NCBI GenBank assembly: GCA_047967505.1 | Contig: CM106538.1 | Direction: 5' to 3' (one strand) | From: Dipteris shenzhenensis | Taxonomy: Eukaryota; Polypodiophyta; Polypodiopsida; Gleicheniales | DNA length: 64,000 bases | Shown: one piece after another, positions 33,340 to 46,160 of the stretch | Position numbering within the stretch: the stretch's first letter is position 1 | Layout of the letters: the number at the start of each line of letters is the position of its first letter | Position numbers and translations under genes: made by a program | The notes under the pieces: model-generated | What the model was told of the DNA's origin: nothing | The model's database searches: none | Seen by the model: only the letters and a program-made list of their open reading frames with translations

Positions 33340-35860
33340 AATTTGCAAGTATATGGTTTGCTTCCTTAGTGAGATGTAGATCATAATATTAAAGAAATTA
33401 TTAGATCCACCCTTGTTTGTTAAGCTCCTTATAGACTTAGTAAATTGAAGAAGAGGAGGGTTGAAAACAACCATCATGTATTAGAAAAGGGGAAAATTCA
33501 ATTGCATAATTTTGTATTGGATTGACCAATGTTGTTGGTGAAGTAAAAGCATGATAATATGTCCCTATGCATAGACTATGAAGGATTAAATAGTGATAAA
33601 AAAGTATAAATACTCAATGCCTTGCATTAATGTGCTCTTTGACTTGTTACAAGGATTGAAATTGTTTAATAGAAATAAGATTAGGTTATCATCAAGTTGA
33701 TAGTAGGAGGTAGAGAACAACCTTTAGATCTCAGTATGGGCACAACGAGTTTAGAGTAATGATATTTGGTTTGATTAATGCTCCAGCTACATTCATACCT
33801 CTCATGAACTCTTAAGCAAATGTTTTAGTTATTTGCAAAAGCAATGAAGTATTCGGGACATATTGTGTCCCAAGATGCAGTGTTGCTTTTTTTAAGACAC
33901 CCTTGAAAAAGGAGCACCTAAGTGGGCTATCCCACCATCCTCACCTTAAGAAATAATAGCCTAAAATGGGTGACCGTTCTCTAAACTTGGTGGAGAAATT
34001 TAGCCATTTCTTCATAAAATAATTCTTTGGAGCATCTAACTTCACTAATGGTGCAAAAAATAAGATAATTATCTAAATCATGTCTTCTCAAAACTGATTT
34101 GATGCGCTATAGGATTCGACTTAGATTTGTGAGTCAAAAAATATAGGTTGTCATATTTTGGTTGGTTTTGGTGATCAACATGAAGTTTTCAACATACAAA
34201 ATATATCCTCTCGCCTAGCCTTTAGTCTAGACCCAAATGAGCACCCAATTTTCTAACATTTGCCTTTAAAAAGAACATTGCCAAGATGGCATTTCATGGA
34301 TTCTAATGAAGTTAGTGCCATATTAGATTGGCCACGCCCCACTATTTATATGAGTTGCAAAATCCTAGGTTTATAAACTCTATTGTTGATTCATTAAGGA
34401 ATATGCTTAATAAGTTTGTACGGTCAGGTTAAGAGGAAGGGAAATATCTTTACTACATTTGGGAAGAGGCCCAAATAAGAAATTTTGGAAATGATAAAGT
34501 GGCTACACATATAGCTCCAATTTTGAAAGTAGTGGACCCTAATGAAATATATGTGCTTGACACAGATGCTAGCAAGTGTGGTGCTTTTACAAAGTGGTCA
34601 ACAAGTCACTTTTGACAGTAAAAAGCTAGACCATGCATAACAAAATTGCTCAACATATGAGGATTTATATATACTATAGTCTAAGGTTTGAAAAAAAGGA
34701 GGTGCCAAATTTAAAAGCCTATCTGTTATAGAAAGTATTAAATCAATTTGTAACCAACCAAAGCTTAATTAAAGAAAACTCTGATGGGCTAAGTTAATGG
34801 AGGAAATTGAGTTTGACCTAAGGTAGCAAAAAGGGAAATTCAATATTGTAGTTTATTCGTTAAATTGAATACCAATGATTAATAAATTGGATTTTACTAA
34901 ATTCCAAAATGACTTCCAAGAGTCATTATAACAAAAATATGAGCCTGGTGCTCCATAATTCCAACATGAAAATTGAGTATGGAAATGGGCCCAATTAATC
35001 AAGAGGCCTTCACTAATGAATCACATTGAAATGATAACACACCAAAGGTTGGTGAAGGAGACCTTACATGGAAGAAGTATATTATAGAATTGGCATAACT
35101 CTGTGTGGGTAATTGTGGATCGCTTATCAAAAATGACTCACTTTATTCCAATTAAAGTAGAAGTGAAAACTCTTGAATTAGCTAGACTATTCATGAAGAG
35201 CATATATATAGTTTATATGGGCTACTAGATAGTGATGGGGAAAATAAATTTGACAACCACTTTTGAAGGCTATTTCTAAGATGTGAGATATTGCACTAAA
35301 TATGAGTTATGTCGATAATCCACAGAGTAATGTTGAAACTTAATGAGTCCATTAGATCCTAGAAGGTATCTTTTATGCAAATGTACGTAAACGAAAAACT
35401 AATTAGGAAAAATATCTAGCCAATATAGAATTTGCATATAAAGTGTCAAACATTCTACAGTGGGTTTTAATCTATTCAAGGAAAGGTATGGATTTCACCT
35501 AGAGCAATAATTCCTGGGACTCAAAAGAAGAATATTCAAGGAGCTAGAGATTTTCTTGAGTGTATGAATCAAAGTCTTAAAGTAGCTAAAGATGGCATTA
35601 AAAAAGGGTCAAGCTAGAGAAGAAGTTATGCAAATCCATGTTCTAGAAAGGTGGAATTCATAGAATGTGAGAAACTCTCGGTGTCAAAGTCTTAAAAGAC
35701 CCTAAAGATGTGTAAATGCCCAATATTATACTTAAAAGAAGCTGCTGACAAATTCATTCTGGTAGAAGGATAGATACAATGCATCCAATCTTTCTTGTAA
35801 ATAAGCATAAAGAAAAACTAAGTGATTATGATAACTTCGAGGTGAAATTTTTGTACTTAA
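33340..35860 (+). pseudogene. Ty3/gypsy pol relic (RT, RNase H, integrase)
   Basis: Fragments in order: RT ([34 protein letters not shown] near 33680-33800), KYSGHIVSQDAV near 33845-33880, ILDWPRPT near 34330, RNase H (IYVLDTDASKCGAF near 34540; VTFDSKKLDHA near 34605) and integrase (VWVIVDRLSKMTHFIPIKVE near 35105-35165). A C-terminal segment follows (HPIFLVNKHKEKL near 35780). The order is Ty3/gypsy. The RT YxDD segment is deleted, and about 400 bp without gypsy similarity (33885-34290) lie between RT pieces. Stops are frequent throughout. Confidence 0.75.
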
Positions 35861-36834
35861 ACGTACCAAATCACCATCTTTACCACAATGAACTATAAAG
35901 AATTATAGATGAAAAGAAAAAAGAATAAAACCTACAAGCAAGTTTCAACTTGGGAGAAGGTAAACAATCTCCAAAAGAGTATATGAGGCCTTCATAAGGA
36001 GAAGGGAATGTGTCATCAACTATAATGCTAGAATCATGAATACAAATCATGGTAAGTTGGAGAACCATAAGGGCTTAACCATTGCCTCAATGTAGGTTGA
36101 CATTTCATGGGGTAAGTATGGCTAAGTCCTATTCAATCATAGAGAAACTTGCACAAAACCCACGAAATAAGCCTCGTGGGACACTTAGTTGTGTAGATGA
36201 ACAAGAGGCTAGACTTAAAGAAGGCATTACTAGAACAGGGTGAAGATTTCACTAGGCATGTCAAAGGAGATGGGACAACCTCACCCTTAGAATAGGACAA
36301 CCTTTAAATCCCCTCTCAAGTTATCCTTCAATGATAGCATTCATCTAAGGACAACCTCACCCTTAGATTAGGACAACCTTTAGATCCCCTCACATGTTAT
36401 TCTTCCATAATAGCATTCATTTAAGGCCCTTGCACAATCCCCATAGGTAGAGAAAGGCAAAACAAATGCTAAGGCATTTGCCTTTGGCATGCCAAAAACT
36501 ATAGCAAGCTAATAGAGCAAGCTTGTGTAGGCATGAAGTCTAAGTGCTCACTCTCTTCCAAACACAGTGTGCCTGAAACCTTTGAAATAAGATAGATTGA
36601 GATTAAAACTTTGATTGAGGGTCTTTTTATATTGGGCTTCTCAAAAGAATGAAATGTAAGGGTAAAGCTTGAGGTCAAAACTTTGATCAAGGATCTTTGA
36701 ATGAAATCTAAGGGCACAACTATGCGAAGCAAAAAGAGGCAACTACTATGGCCTAAAAAATTGACACCTTGAACCATGCAAGGGACCAAAGTAAGTCATG
36801 CTAGTAGGGCCTCCTAGTTTGAAAAAACTATAAT
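35861..36834. other. Intergenic / leader of the minus-strand element at 36849
   Basis: No conserved coding motif. Its right end is internal to the LTR at 36849-37068, so part may be that element's leader. A 76-bp direct duplication beginning 'ggacaacctcacccttaga' occurs at 36273 and 36349. Confidence 0.45.
36273..36424. repeat. 76-bp tandem duplication
   Basis: Two copies of 'ggacaacctcacccttaga' through 'atagcattcat(c/t)taagg', with a few mismatches. Confidence 0.8.
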
Positions 36835-36848
36835 AAGCCTTGATACCA

Positions 36849-37068
36849 TGTTGAGGACCCCATTCAATAAAGTATTGGTGTAAGAGAGAGGAGAGGGAGG
36901 AGGAGCCACTACAAAGTATATGTCGGTTGGAACTAATGTGGCCATGGCTGACTTGACTTGGTGGAGTTGGATCTCCTCTATGGCAGTGCTAGTCTAAAGC
37001 TAGACAACACGTCGATATAGAAAATACAGCAAATTAATTTTATCTTGATTCAATAGGGGGCCCTAACA
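36849..37068 (-). repeat. LTR of a minus-strand retroelement (220 bp)
   Basis: The ends are TGTTGAGG and CCCTAACA, near-matching inverted ends. On the minus strand the LTR is followed at once by TGGTATCAAGGC (36837-36848), a tRNA-iMet-type PBS. No element coding sequence remains on the left, and no partner LTR was seen. Confidence 0.6.
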
Positions 37069-39100
37069 TTCTCAAAAAGAAATTCAATTAATTAGTTTGG
37101 GGGACATCGTCAAAGGGAAGGGGAAAAGGAGGGATAAATGGGGGAGGCACATGTCCACCCTTCTCGAATTTTCTCCATCGCCTCTCCTCACTTATAAATT
37201 GACTGTTATTCCTCTCCTCTTCTCGCCTCTCCTGTGGCTCTTTTATTCTCCCTTCAACCGACTTTCTCTCTCTTGCCTCTCAGCTTCCCACCCATCTACG
37301 CTCCTCTCTTGACTATCAACCTCCCACCCATTAGCACTCCTCTCTTACCTCTTAGCTTCCCACCCATTTGAGCATACAAGAATTCTTTAAAAAATTACGA
37401 TTGCAATGCAAGTGATGCGAGATCAAAATGATGCGCAAGTTAGCAGAGACAAATTTTTAAAATCAAAGAAGCCATTAGAATAGTAATCCTTGATTCATTT
37501 TATGTGGCGTGCACACTGTAAAGGATCAATGTAAAGGATCAAGACATGGTTCCAATGATGAGGATGCAATGATGTTGGCCTATGAAAATGTTAGATGGTA
37601 GTTATGAGCATCTCAATGCATAGACCACGAGCTAAAGAGCAATTTTGCTATTTGGAGCGTTGCAAATTCCCTCAAGATCAAAAGATTCGACTCTCGAAAG
37701 GATAGGCCGAACTTTGATCTCAAGAGAGGGCAAAAAGGATGAGGTGGCCCATTAAGATGTGGCACTAGTGTTCACATGCTGTTGAAGGGTTGTGCCTATG
37801 GAGATATAAGTGTGTCTAGCAAGCACACACTGATGTGGCATTGTCACATTGTTTGATGAGATGGCAATACAAGTGGCACTAATGACTTGGCACTTGGGGC
37901 CTATAATTCTAAGCTTGCACAAGTGCCACGTGGCACACAAGATGATGTGGCATGGACACATGTGACATAACATGGCATGAGGGCTTATCTTGGTAGGCAT
38001 GACAAATGAGGTCTTCTTAAGCTACCACATGTCATCTAACTTAGCTAACAACTAACCTTATCCAAGAGTCTAACCCAAGGTTAACATCACCAGAGTTGGT
38101 TTGACCCTACCCGTATCTTCAATAGAGGGTGCCACATGTCACTAGTCGAAATCTCAATGATACATACGAAATCTAAACGATTATGTTTGGCCTCCGTTCA
38201 CTGTGAGCCAATGGTGAGTTAGTCGAAGGTATAGCCCTAGGCCATCGCTAAATACATCATCAATGATTATTACTCCTTAAACCCTCTACTTCAATGTGCA
38301 TTTTTTCTGTTTGGCTCTAGAGCCTCCACCTTAGGCTAATAGCCTTGACTTCTAGAGTCTCCCCTAACCAAAGGGCTAGCTACTAGTAACCCCCCTAATC
38401 AAAGGGCTAGCTACTAGTAACCCATGGTCAAAGGGTTGCCAATACTCAAAGGGCCATGGTCAACGGGGGATGCAACATAAACACACGTAACTCTTGAATA
38501 GACAACATTGGCACCATCCTAGTGTACGTGAATGGAGAATTATAGATCTTTCATCGAGTTTACTCCCTACATTTTGGTAAACTCTCACAATCAACAAACT
38601 TTTCAAAAGGGGATGCTTTAATTTGTAGGTCAAAATGGTGGATTGATCTTTCTAAATCGAATTTGAAAATAAGACCTTGCACCCGCTTTGAAGGAGGAAA
38701 AATAAAAATGCAATGGTGTCGGGAGGTGATTGCACCGCATTTAATTAAAGAAGCCAGGGCATTAGCTAGGCTGCGGGAGCCACAATTGCACGCCGTCTTA
38801 ACCTTATCCAAAACAGACAAAGGAAAACGGTTTGCCGTTTCAACAACGCATCCGTTCGAAATTCAAACATATGCCACCATATGCCTGGTGTCATGCCAGC
38901 TTTGTGGTATTTTCAAAATCGAGCACTTTGTTGCACGCAAAAAGTCACCGCTCTTGTAGAATTATCACACAAGGCAGTCTTATGTTCCCACACATCTAGG
39001 CTGCAAACTTCCACTTGCAAGAACATACCGTCACTCTGTACCCAACGAAGAGAGGAGGCGGAGGCGGAAAGGGAGAGAGAGAGAGAGATCAATAAAGCCT
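37069..39100. other. Intergenic region downstream of Patellin
   Basis: Two unrecognised short frames overlap at 38560-38959 on opposite strands, in DNA less AT-rich than the surroundings. A 31-bp direct repeat ('caaagggctagctactagta') occurs at 38364-38425. Nothing else is supported. Confidence 0.4.
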
Positions 39101-39563
39101 CATTTAAGTATCAAAATACATAAATAAACAAAAGAATACATAGATGCGGAATCACACAAAACCGAACGGAAAAGAATAGGACCTCTCCTGATACACAAAT
39201 GGCTGCAGCTAGGCATCTATGGACATCACATAACACATCTCTGGACAGGTCAAGAACGATCACCGCTAACCTCAGTATACACAACTGAGTACCTACTACT
39301 GAGGGAGCAATAATAATAGAATAGCCCCACAACCAAGTATACAACAAGATCATAGTAGTGGAGACACCGGAATGTGGGTTTACAGGAGCAGCTGGACATG
39401 TACACGACCATGGTGGGTGGGGGTGGAGGACGAACTTCTGATCCGCAAGGTAAGAAATAATTCGATCAAACATGTTTTGAGATGAAGATCAGGGGTGGGT
39501 TTAGCCAAAAACCTTCCAATCTGCAAGCTAGGGAGGGTGAATGAGGGCCAAGTGAGCTGAACT
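39101..39563 (-). other. Probable Patellin 3' untranslated region
   Basis: This lies directly after the Patellin stop codon on the minus strand, with no coding signal of its own. I could not place a polyadenylation signal with confidence. Confidence 0.4.
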
Positions 39564-42166
39564 CTATGCCTCCTTCACTGTGTACCTGTACACTGCCAAT
39601 CTCTTTCGTCTGGTGCCTGTATTGTCAATGGTGAGCACTACCTTGCCTGGCTCACTCGCCTTAAATGAATTCCTCACTGGCTCCTCTGCAGATGCCACCT
39701 TCTTCGACTTCCGTATAATCACTGTGTAGCTTCCTTCTCCACTGGGCACAAACTCTTCCCCATATACCACCTCCCATCCTACTACCGCAACATCCCACAC
39801 AACTGTGCTGCCCGACTGTAAAAACCACCATCACAGCTTTAGTAAGATGTTTCGGTAGGAGACATTCAAAACTCCTTAGTAGTGGTTAATTAAGATGACA
39901 ACAAAGTTCTCTTTAGTAACAGGAGCAGAATCAATCCATATGGCAAGGTAGATGGGCAAAATTATCTTAGTAATATGGTTTTGTGGGATGCCTGGCATCG
40001 AAAATTCTTTTAGTAACGTGATTTAGTAGGAGCAGATTATGTCAGACAAGAATCGCACCCAAATTATCTAATATGGTTTGTAAGAGCAGAATCAAATCCA
40101 TTCAGTGATGGGAACCTTTAACGGCATCAACATTCCTGCAATCTCTCACTTTCCATCTCACCTAGGTAACATCTAAAATGGCATACCTCTGTCGCTGGCA
40201 GCTCGATTGTCTGCTTCTCGCCGGCTTTCACAATTACCTCCTTCGCCGGAGCCTTCACACCCTCGAACTCTGTATCGTTTGACCTGCTCAAACCGCCATA
40301 CTGCACAGGCACGTTTTCTGGAGAGATGTATCTGCAACAACACAGGGTCAAGGGCTCCTTTTCCATGAGTTTATCTTGGCATTACAGTAGTGATAAACTC
40401 GAACTAAAATCCAGTCTTACTTGAACAACGTCTCTGTAACCTTGCCGGGTCTGGCCACCACGACCTTGCTTTTGGATCTGGGTGTCACAATTCTGCCGTG
40501 CAGAGAGTAGAGAGCTCCGAAATACCACGGCACATTGATAAAGATCTGGATCCACGCAGGAGAAGTCAGAAACATTAGCGAGTAAACTTTTATCGTCTTG
40601 ATATTCATAGTATGCTAAATTGAAAACTAGCCTACAGTTACACCACAGTTCCTGAGCTTGCGGCACTTAACATAACGAAGAGGGAAAGGATAAGGGAAGT
40701 AACGTAAATGGAAAGCTACGATAGGTACTCACCTGATGCGCAACAAGCTCGGGATAGTTGTCTTGCAACAGAGTGAAAGCCTTTCTGGTAATGTTTCTGC
40801 GCTTTACAAAGCCCGGAGAGCCCTTGAGGTCCGTGATTTGAACCATGGAGTGCACACCGCCAGCACTGAAATCGAGCTTGTGGATACCCTTCTCCAACAC
40901 CTGGATCCTCCATCGCAGGAATTTCTTGAATTGTGCCTCGTCCTCGAACGTCTTCTGGTAGAGCTCCTTGTCTTGGAAAACTCCATAATGGTTGTAGCAG
41001 ACAGGATGACCTTCTTTGTCGTAGCCGTGCATGTAAGCGACGGAATCAAATTCGGTGGCAACTTCTTCGTCCACAAGACTATCCGCGTTGAAGTCCTTCC
41101 TCCACAGCAACGTATCCCTCAGCATGCCGTATGCATCATTCACCTTGAAGTCTCTGGCGCGCAGGAACTTAAGTAAAATCACGTCTGTCCTCTCATCGCC
41201 CTTGGAGTGAAGAAGGGGTACTCCCCAAAGAGCCAAATCTTCCAGGGAAGGAGTGTCGTCCTCGATCACGACATCTCTGGTGGTCTTCTCCACCTCGACC
41301 TCCTCTGTGGGAGGAACCTCGGCAGCAGGAGCGTCATCTGCCACCGACTCGGGAGTTGCAGCGCCAGGAGCATCCTCTGCCACCGGCTCGGGAGCAGCTT
41401 CTTCCTCTTTGACGGCCGTGGATGGCACCTCGATGATAGATGGCTCCTCGGACACAGGCAGAAGCACCTCCTCCTTTACAGCTTTCTCTTCTGCAGGAGG
41501 AACTTCCTCGGCAACTAGGGCTGCCGCTGACTCTTCTGCTGCTGGGACTGTAGCTTCCGTAGAGAGGACAACTTCGGGTGTCTCCCCTTCAGCAGCTGCT
41601 GCCTCCTCGGCCTTTACGTCCGCCTCCCCTTCCACCGCTGCTGTCTCCTCGACCTTCACCTCTGTCTCTCCTTCAGCCGCTTTTGCCTCTGCTTCCTTCT
41701 CGCTAGCTTCTATTTCCGCTTCCTTCTTTTCTTCCTCCAACTCTCTCGAAGTCTCGGGCTTTGGAGGCGCTAAGAACGTATTGCTCTTGATCGCCTCCTC
41801 GATTTTGGTTTTCAGATCGAGCAGAGCTTTCTTTTCTGATTCTTTCAAATCCTTCACAAAGTAGCTTTCCTCCGTAAAGCCGACGGCCGACTCCTCAACA
41901 GCCGGAGGGAGTGATTCGCCCACTTTGCTCTCCTCAACAGTCTCTACCGTTTTTTCTTCCACCTGGGTTGTTTCAACGGTCTTCTCTTCAACAGGGTTTT
42001 CAGCCTCCGCGAGCTTCTCTTTCTGCTCCTCCGCTGCAAGCACAGCGTCTTCTACAACCTTTTCAACCGTTGGTTCCTCCAAACTGTCAGCATCGACTTC
42101 TTCCTTCGGCGCATCGCGAACTTCCTCACAGAGAGGAGCTGCGCTCTTGTCAGCTTCTTCACCCAT
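39564..42166 (-). CDS. PATL: Patellin (SEC14-GOLD phosphoinositide-binding protein), four exons
   Basis: Exons by splice sites: 40733-42166 (ATG at 42164-42166; donor CAG/GTGAGT), 40421-40545, 40187-40331 and 39564-39815 (stop TAG). Introns of 187, 89 and 371 bp all have GT...AG ends, and phases fit to give 651 residues. Residues 1-300 are an acidic Glu/Ala/Val/Lys-rich region. CRAL-TRIO-N is at about 310-360 (DVILLKFLRARDFKVNDA), the SEC14 lipid-binding domain at about 375-535 (YGVFQDKELYQKTF, MVQITDLKGSPG, LLQDNYPEL, FINVPWYFGALYS, YISPENVPVQYGGL) and a GOLD domain at about 540-651 (VWDVAVVGWEVVYGEEF, ending AVYRYTVKEA). Patellins bind phosphoinositides at the plasma membrane and cell plate and act in membrane trafficking. 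The long acidic N-terminus fits the larger plant members. No lesion is seen; the gene looks functional. Confidence 0.95.
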
Positions 42167-43300
42167 ATCAGCGTGGTTAATGGATAGCTCCTAGCTACCA
42201 ACGAAATGAGTTTGGGGAGCTAGATTGCCCGGGAATGATAAGCGCCACTAACAAACCGACGACTAGGCAACCGAACGAGTGAAACGACGGGCGATCGACC
42301 AATCAATATCAATAGCTCTTTAACTAGCGGATAGCAAGCGGAGCCTGCAGATCGGATCATGCACCGAAGAGAGAAGGCAAATGGGATGTATACGAAGAAC
42401 GTGGGGATCGGCGGGATAGACGCAGAAAAACAGCGTGCTGTGAGCCGAGAGAAGGGGCCTCGGTTACAAGAGGAGCAGGAGGGGGGGGATGAACTACTGG
42501 AGCAGCTGTGGGGAGTCTGACACTATAAGTATGCGCTATGCTAAGCTTTGCTTCCTCCTTCAATCAGGCGAAGCTCTTCTTTGGGGAAACTTACTGCAGA
42601 GGTAGTGGGCGTCTCTGACAATACCAAAGTAATCTGGTCTCTACGCTTTCTGGCTGTCTGTCTCTTTCTGGAAGATATGGAGTGCAGCAAGATGCAACCT
42701 TGTGATTAGCTCCAGGAGGGCGTCAAGGCAGGATGAAAATCTGAGGGAGGGAAGCAGGGGGTTGAAGCAAAAACAGGCGAGACGAAGAAGATGACGGGAA
42801 ACACTTGAATTGTTTACAGAGAACGGTGCCCTGGCGGTTCATTCCCCCAGCGAATAGTAAACGAGGCGTATTATTTTGGGTGTGTAATAATAATGATTAT
42901 TATTATTTTTGTGCATATACAGCAGGGCACACCCAGGGGCCGCCACCTTTTGTTCCATCATCATCATCATCAACATGGGGGGTTCTGCCCAAGTGGTGCG
43001 CCACGTGGGCCCTCCCCATTGTCCGCCGCCGGCTGCCACGCCATCGGCCGCTTCTACCGCCTTTGCTTTGCACATGCCCCCTCGTGGCCCCCTTTGTGTC
43101 CCAGTCTACGTGTCCTCCCCACCCCCCTCCCTCCTCTTCCCCTCACCCTTTCTTGACTTCGCCTCCCATCCCATGTGGCACCCTTTGTCGCCTTGCCTCT
43201 CTCCACGATTCGCCTCCCCCTCGCTTGCCTCTAACTTTACAAAGTGTTCCCCAACTGCTTTCATTCTTATTCTTCCAAGCTAACCACAAAATTTGTTAGT
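42167..43300 (-). promoter_or_regulatory. Patellin 5' untranslated and promoter region
   Basis: GC-richer DNA lies upstream of the Patellin start. No single TATA box or transcription start can be fixed. A small minus-strand frame at 42357-42563 could be an upstream frame in the leader. The proline-rich plus-strand frame 42805-43299 lies in a C/T-rich part and is not supported as a gene. Confidence 0.45.
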
Positions 43301-44505
43301 AGTGCCCCCCGCTAGGAGCAGGGCTCTAGTTACTAGAAAGTTGCTAATTTGAGGCCCTTTGAAAGCTGAACAACTAAGCCACTTGGGGCAGTGCTCAAGG
43401 CACTTGTGCCTCTCGTTCTTTTTCTTGGAACGTAAATTAGTTGTGTTTTCCTCAAAGCTAACTTTTAAGGGTAAGAATACACAATAGATTATTTTTTAGC
43501 ATTGTGAAATGGAATCCTCACCTACACAAATTTGGAAGTGTTTTTGCAAAGTATCACTGGACCATAACCAAAAAGAATCCATAAGTTCTTTGGTTTAGTT
43601 TTTAACAAGGCCTCACACTAAACTATGTCCTTTTCGTGACCCGCTACTAGCACTAATTATAGTAAAGGATTATTCTTATATACCACACATTTTTCTCAAA
43701 GACACTCTACCTAAGCACACCCTTCTTTCTAAAGGCTATCTTTCCACAAAAAATAGAAGAAGTAAGAAAAGTCTTTTCAATCAAACACCACCACTTGTCT
43801 ACTAATCATGTCTAGCCACCTCCTCAATGCAATGTAAATTATTGGTCATAAAATGGGGACAACATTCATTGAATAGTAGAACATACCCACCTAATATTCG
43901 CCCTCTACTATAATGGCCGAAATTCTAATTCTCCACAACTAGTTCAAGTTCCATTAATGTGTCTATCAAACTTGTCCACAATATTACAAAATTAAGTAAC
44001 ACCAAGGTGGTGGTGGAAGCGTCCTGCTAGGCTAGCTCATTCGCTTCTTCCAACCTTGCTCATTCATTTCTTCCCAATTAGTAGACCAGAATCAATCCCT
44101 AATTTTGACTGGGTAGAAAACTCTTAATACAACACTATAATGCCACAAAAACACATCATTTATTGAGAGAAGAATAAATATTGCATGCCCCTTTAGAATA
44201 TATTGCTTTAAAGAGCATAAGGTAAAGGTCTATCATTCCTTTTTCCTACTTTGGCATATGATCTTGTTCAAGTGTAAAAGTACCACTCTTCCAAACTATA
44301 AGTCTCATCAATATCTACATCAAAATTAAGTGATTTTGTAGTATCAAGCTACCCGTATTTGTTGGCCCTTAATTAGGCTCACTCTTGGGACCTAATCCCC
44401 TCTATCATTGATTTTAAAGCAAAGCCCAAACTCAAAAGATACACACATTCACCTATAGTATAAATGTCATATGATGAAGCCACATTTTACCCCTCTGATC
44501 AAGCT

Positions 44506-44510
<5 letters not shown>
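43301..44510. other. Intergenic, nothing recognised
   Basis: Ordinary AT-rich sequence without long frames or repeats. Confidence 0.45.

Positions 44511-44569
<59 letters not shown>
44511..44569. repeat. (CT)n microsatellite followed by GT-rich tract
   Basis: About 58 bp of CT dinucleotides, then an imperfect (GT)n/(GTGC) tract continuing to about 44710. Confidence 0.95.
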
Positions 44570-44571
<2 letters not shown>

Positions 44572-45127
44572 CATATGTGTGTGTGTGTGTCTATGTCTGT
44601 GTCTGTGTGTGTGCGCGTGTGTGCATGTGAGCGTGCACGCGTGTGTGTGTCTATGTGCATGCATGTGTGTGTGCACATGCGCACTATGCAAGTGCATGTG
44701 TGTGTGCCAACGTGCATAGTACATCCGAATGTGTGATGGGTGCTGTACTTTGCAAAACATACATATAAACATCCCAAAGGAAAGGCATGGACACTTCCAT
44801 ACAAAAGTAAATGACTCCTTCACGTCTATCCACCTCATTCAACCTATGAATCTACTTATAACCCAGCCTGGAAAGCCTTTTTGCCACTCATGAAACCATC
44901 ACACTTTGTCAAGGCCATCTATATGCCAACTCTTATTCTGCTTTTTTTAATACACCTTTATGGCAAATACTTTTCTATGGCATTTGTCAACCTTTTTTCT
45001 TCAGCATGTTGAAGAGAGCATCCTTCCTCATACCTACCTTTCTTTTATAAAATTGTTCTCACTTTTTAAATCTTCTTATGTTCACTATCCCCAAATCTAG
45101 TATTTCAAGATCTTACAATGATTGTCC

Positions 45128-45176
45128 TCTCTCTCTCTCTCTCTTTTTCTCTCTCTCTCTCTCTCACACACACACA
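45128..45176. repeat. (CT)n plus (CA)n microsatellite
   Basis: CT dinucleotides with a TTTTT interruption, passing directly into CA repeats. Confidence 0.9.
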
Positions 45177-45240
45177 AAGGCCCCGATCATACATACACAC
45201 AAAACACACACATTTTCCCTTTCTCCAAGAAATGTAGAGT

Positions 45241-45316
45241 GGCCACCCTACATTCGCCCCACATGTCCATAGGGCCATGGCCACCCTACATTCGCCCCAC
45301 ATGTCCATAGGGCCAT
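45241..45316. repeat. Perfect 38-bp tandem duplication
   Basis: The unit 'ggccaccctacattcgcccc...' is present twice without a mismatch (45241-45278 and 45279-45316). Confidence 0.95.
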
Positions 45317-45424
45317 GTGTCAATGATGTTTATGGCTCTTGTAACATGTCACATGTTACCACAAGGGTGAGGGTCACATATTGCCCTCTCCTATCCTCCC
45401 GTGGCCCTTACTAGAGGGGCTAAG

Positions 45425-46160
45425 GAGTTTAATACAACCCTCCCATAATTTGGAGTTGTTGATACATGGACATTGCCACTTCTCTTCTTGTGGATCATCA
45501 CATCTCTTCAGAGGATAAAGTCACAGCTTGCCAATTGTTACATGTCATGTGTAATCCATAGGAGTTGAATCATGTCTATTATTAATGGCTTGAGTGGCCA
45601 TGGCTAACCTTCTTTATCTTGTCATTGCCATGTGGGACACACATGCTAATGGATGTGTTTCTGTCGAAACACCCCAATTGGTGTTATTATGTTCCAATGG
45701 CCATAACTATCTCATATGTACCATTTGACAACATCATTATCATGATATAGGTGATTGTCTAGTATGAATGTGCAAAGGAGGTTGATGCAACCCTCCCTTA
45801 ACCTAGAGGTGTTATGATGCATGGACATTGCCACATCTTCTTCCTCGTAGATTGTCACATTCGTCAGAGGATATGGTCACAACTTGCCAACTATTGCATG
45901 TCATTTGTGCAAGAGCTACCATCATTACCATGTTTTTAATCCATAGTGGTTACACCATGCCTACCACCATTGGCTTTGAGTGTCCATGACTAAGCTTCTT
46001 TGTCCGACCATCACCATATGGAATGCACGCGTTGATGGATGTCTTTATCTAAGCACCTATACTTGGTGTTGTTATGTGCCAATGGCCAAGAAATCTATCT
46101 CATCTGTGCCATTTGACAATATCACCACCATGATATATGTGGTTGTCTTTGATACATTTG
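45425..46160. repeat. Direct duplication of a ~350-bp segment
   Basis: 'catggacattgccac' is at 45465 and 45820 (offset 355). 'ccatttgacaa' is at 45721 and near 46109 (offset 388), so the second copy gained about 33 bp, near the extra 'gcaagagctaccatcatt'. Divergence is substantial, so the event is old. Confidence 0.8.

Noticed and set aside
38560-38959. Overlapping 86- and 98-codon frames on opposite strands
   Set aside because: No family or motif was recognised; noted only as part of the intergenic entry.
41253-41864. 203-codon Ser/Ala-rich plus-strand frame
   Set aside because: It is antisense to the acidic Patellin exon 1, where codon bias leaves the opposite strand open.
42805-43299. 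164-codon proline-rich plus-strand frame
   Set aside because: It lies in C/T-rich promoter-side DNA, overlaps frames in other phases, and has no recognisable domain.
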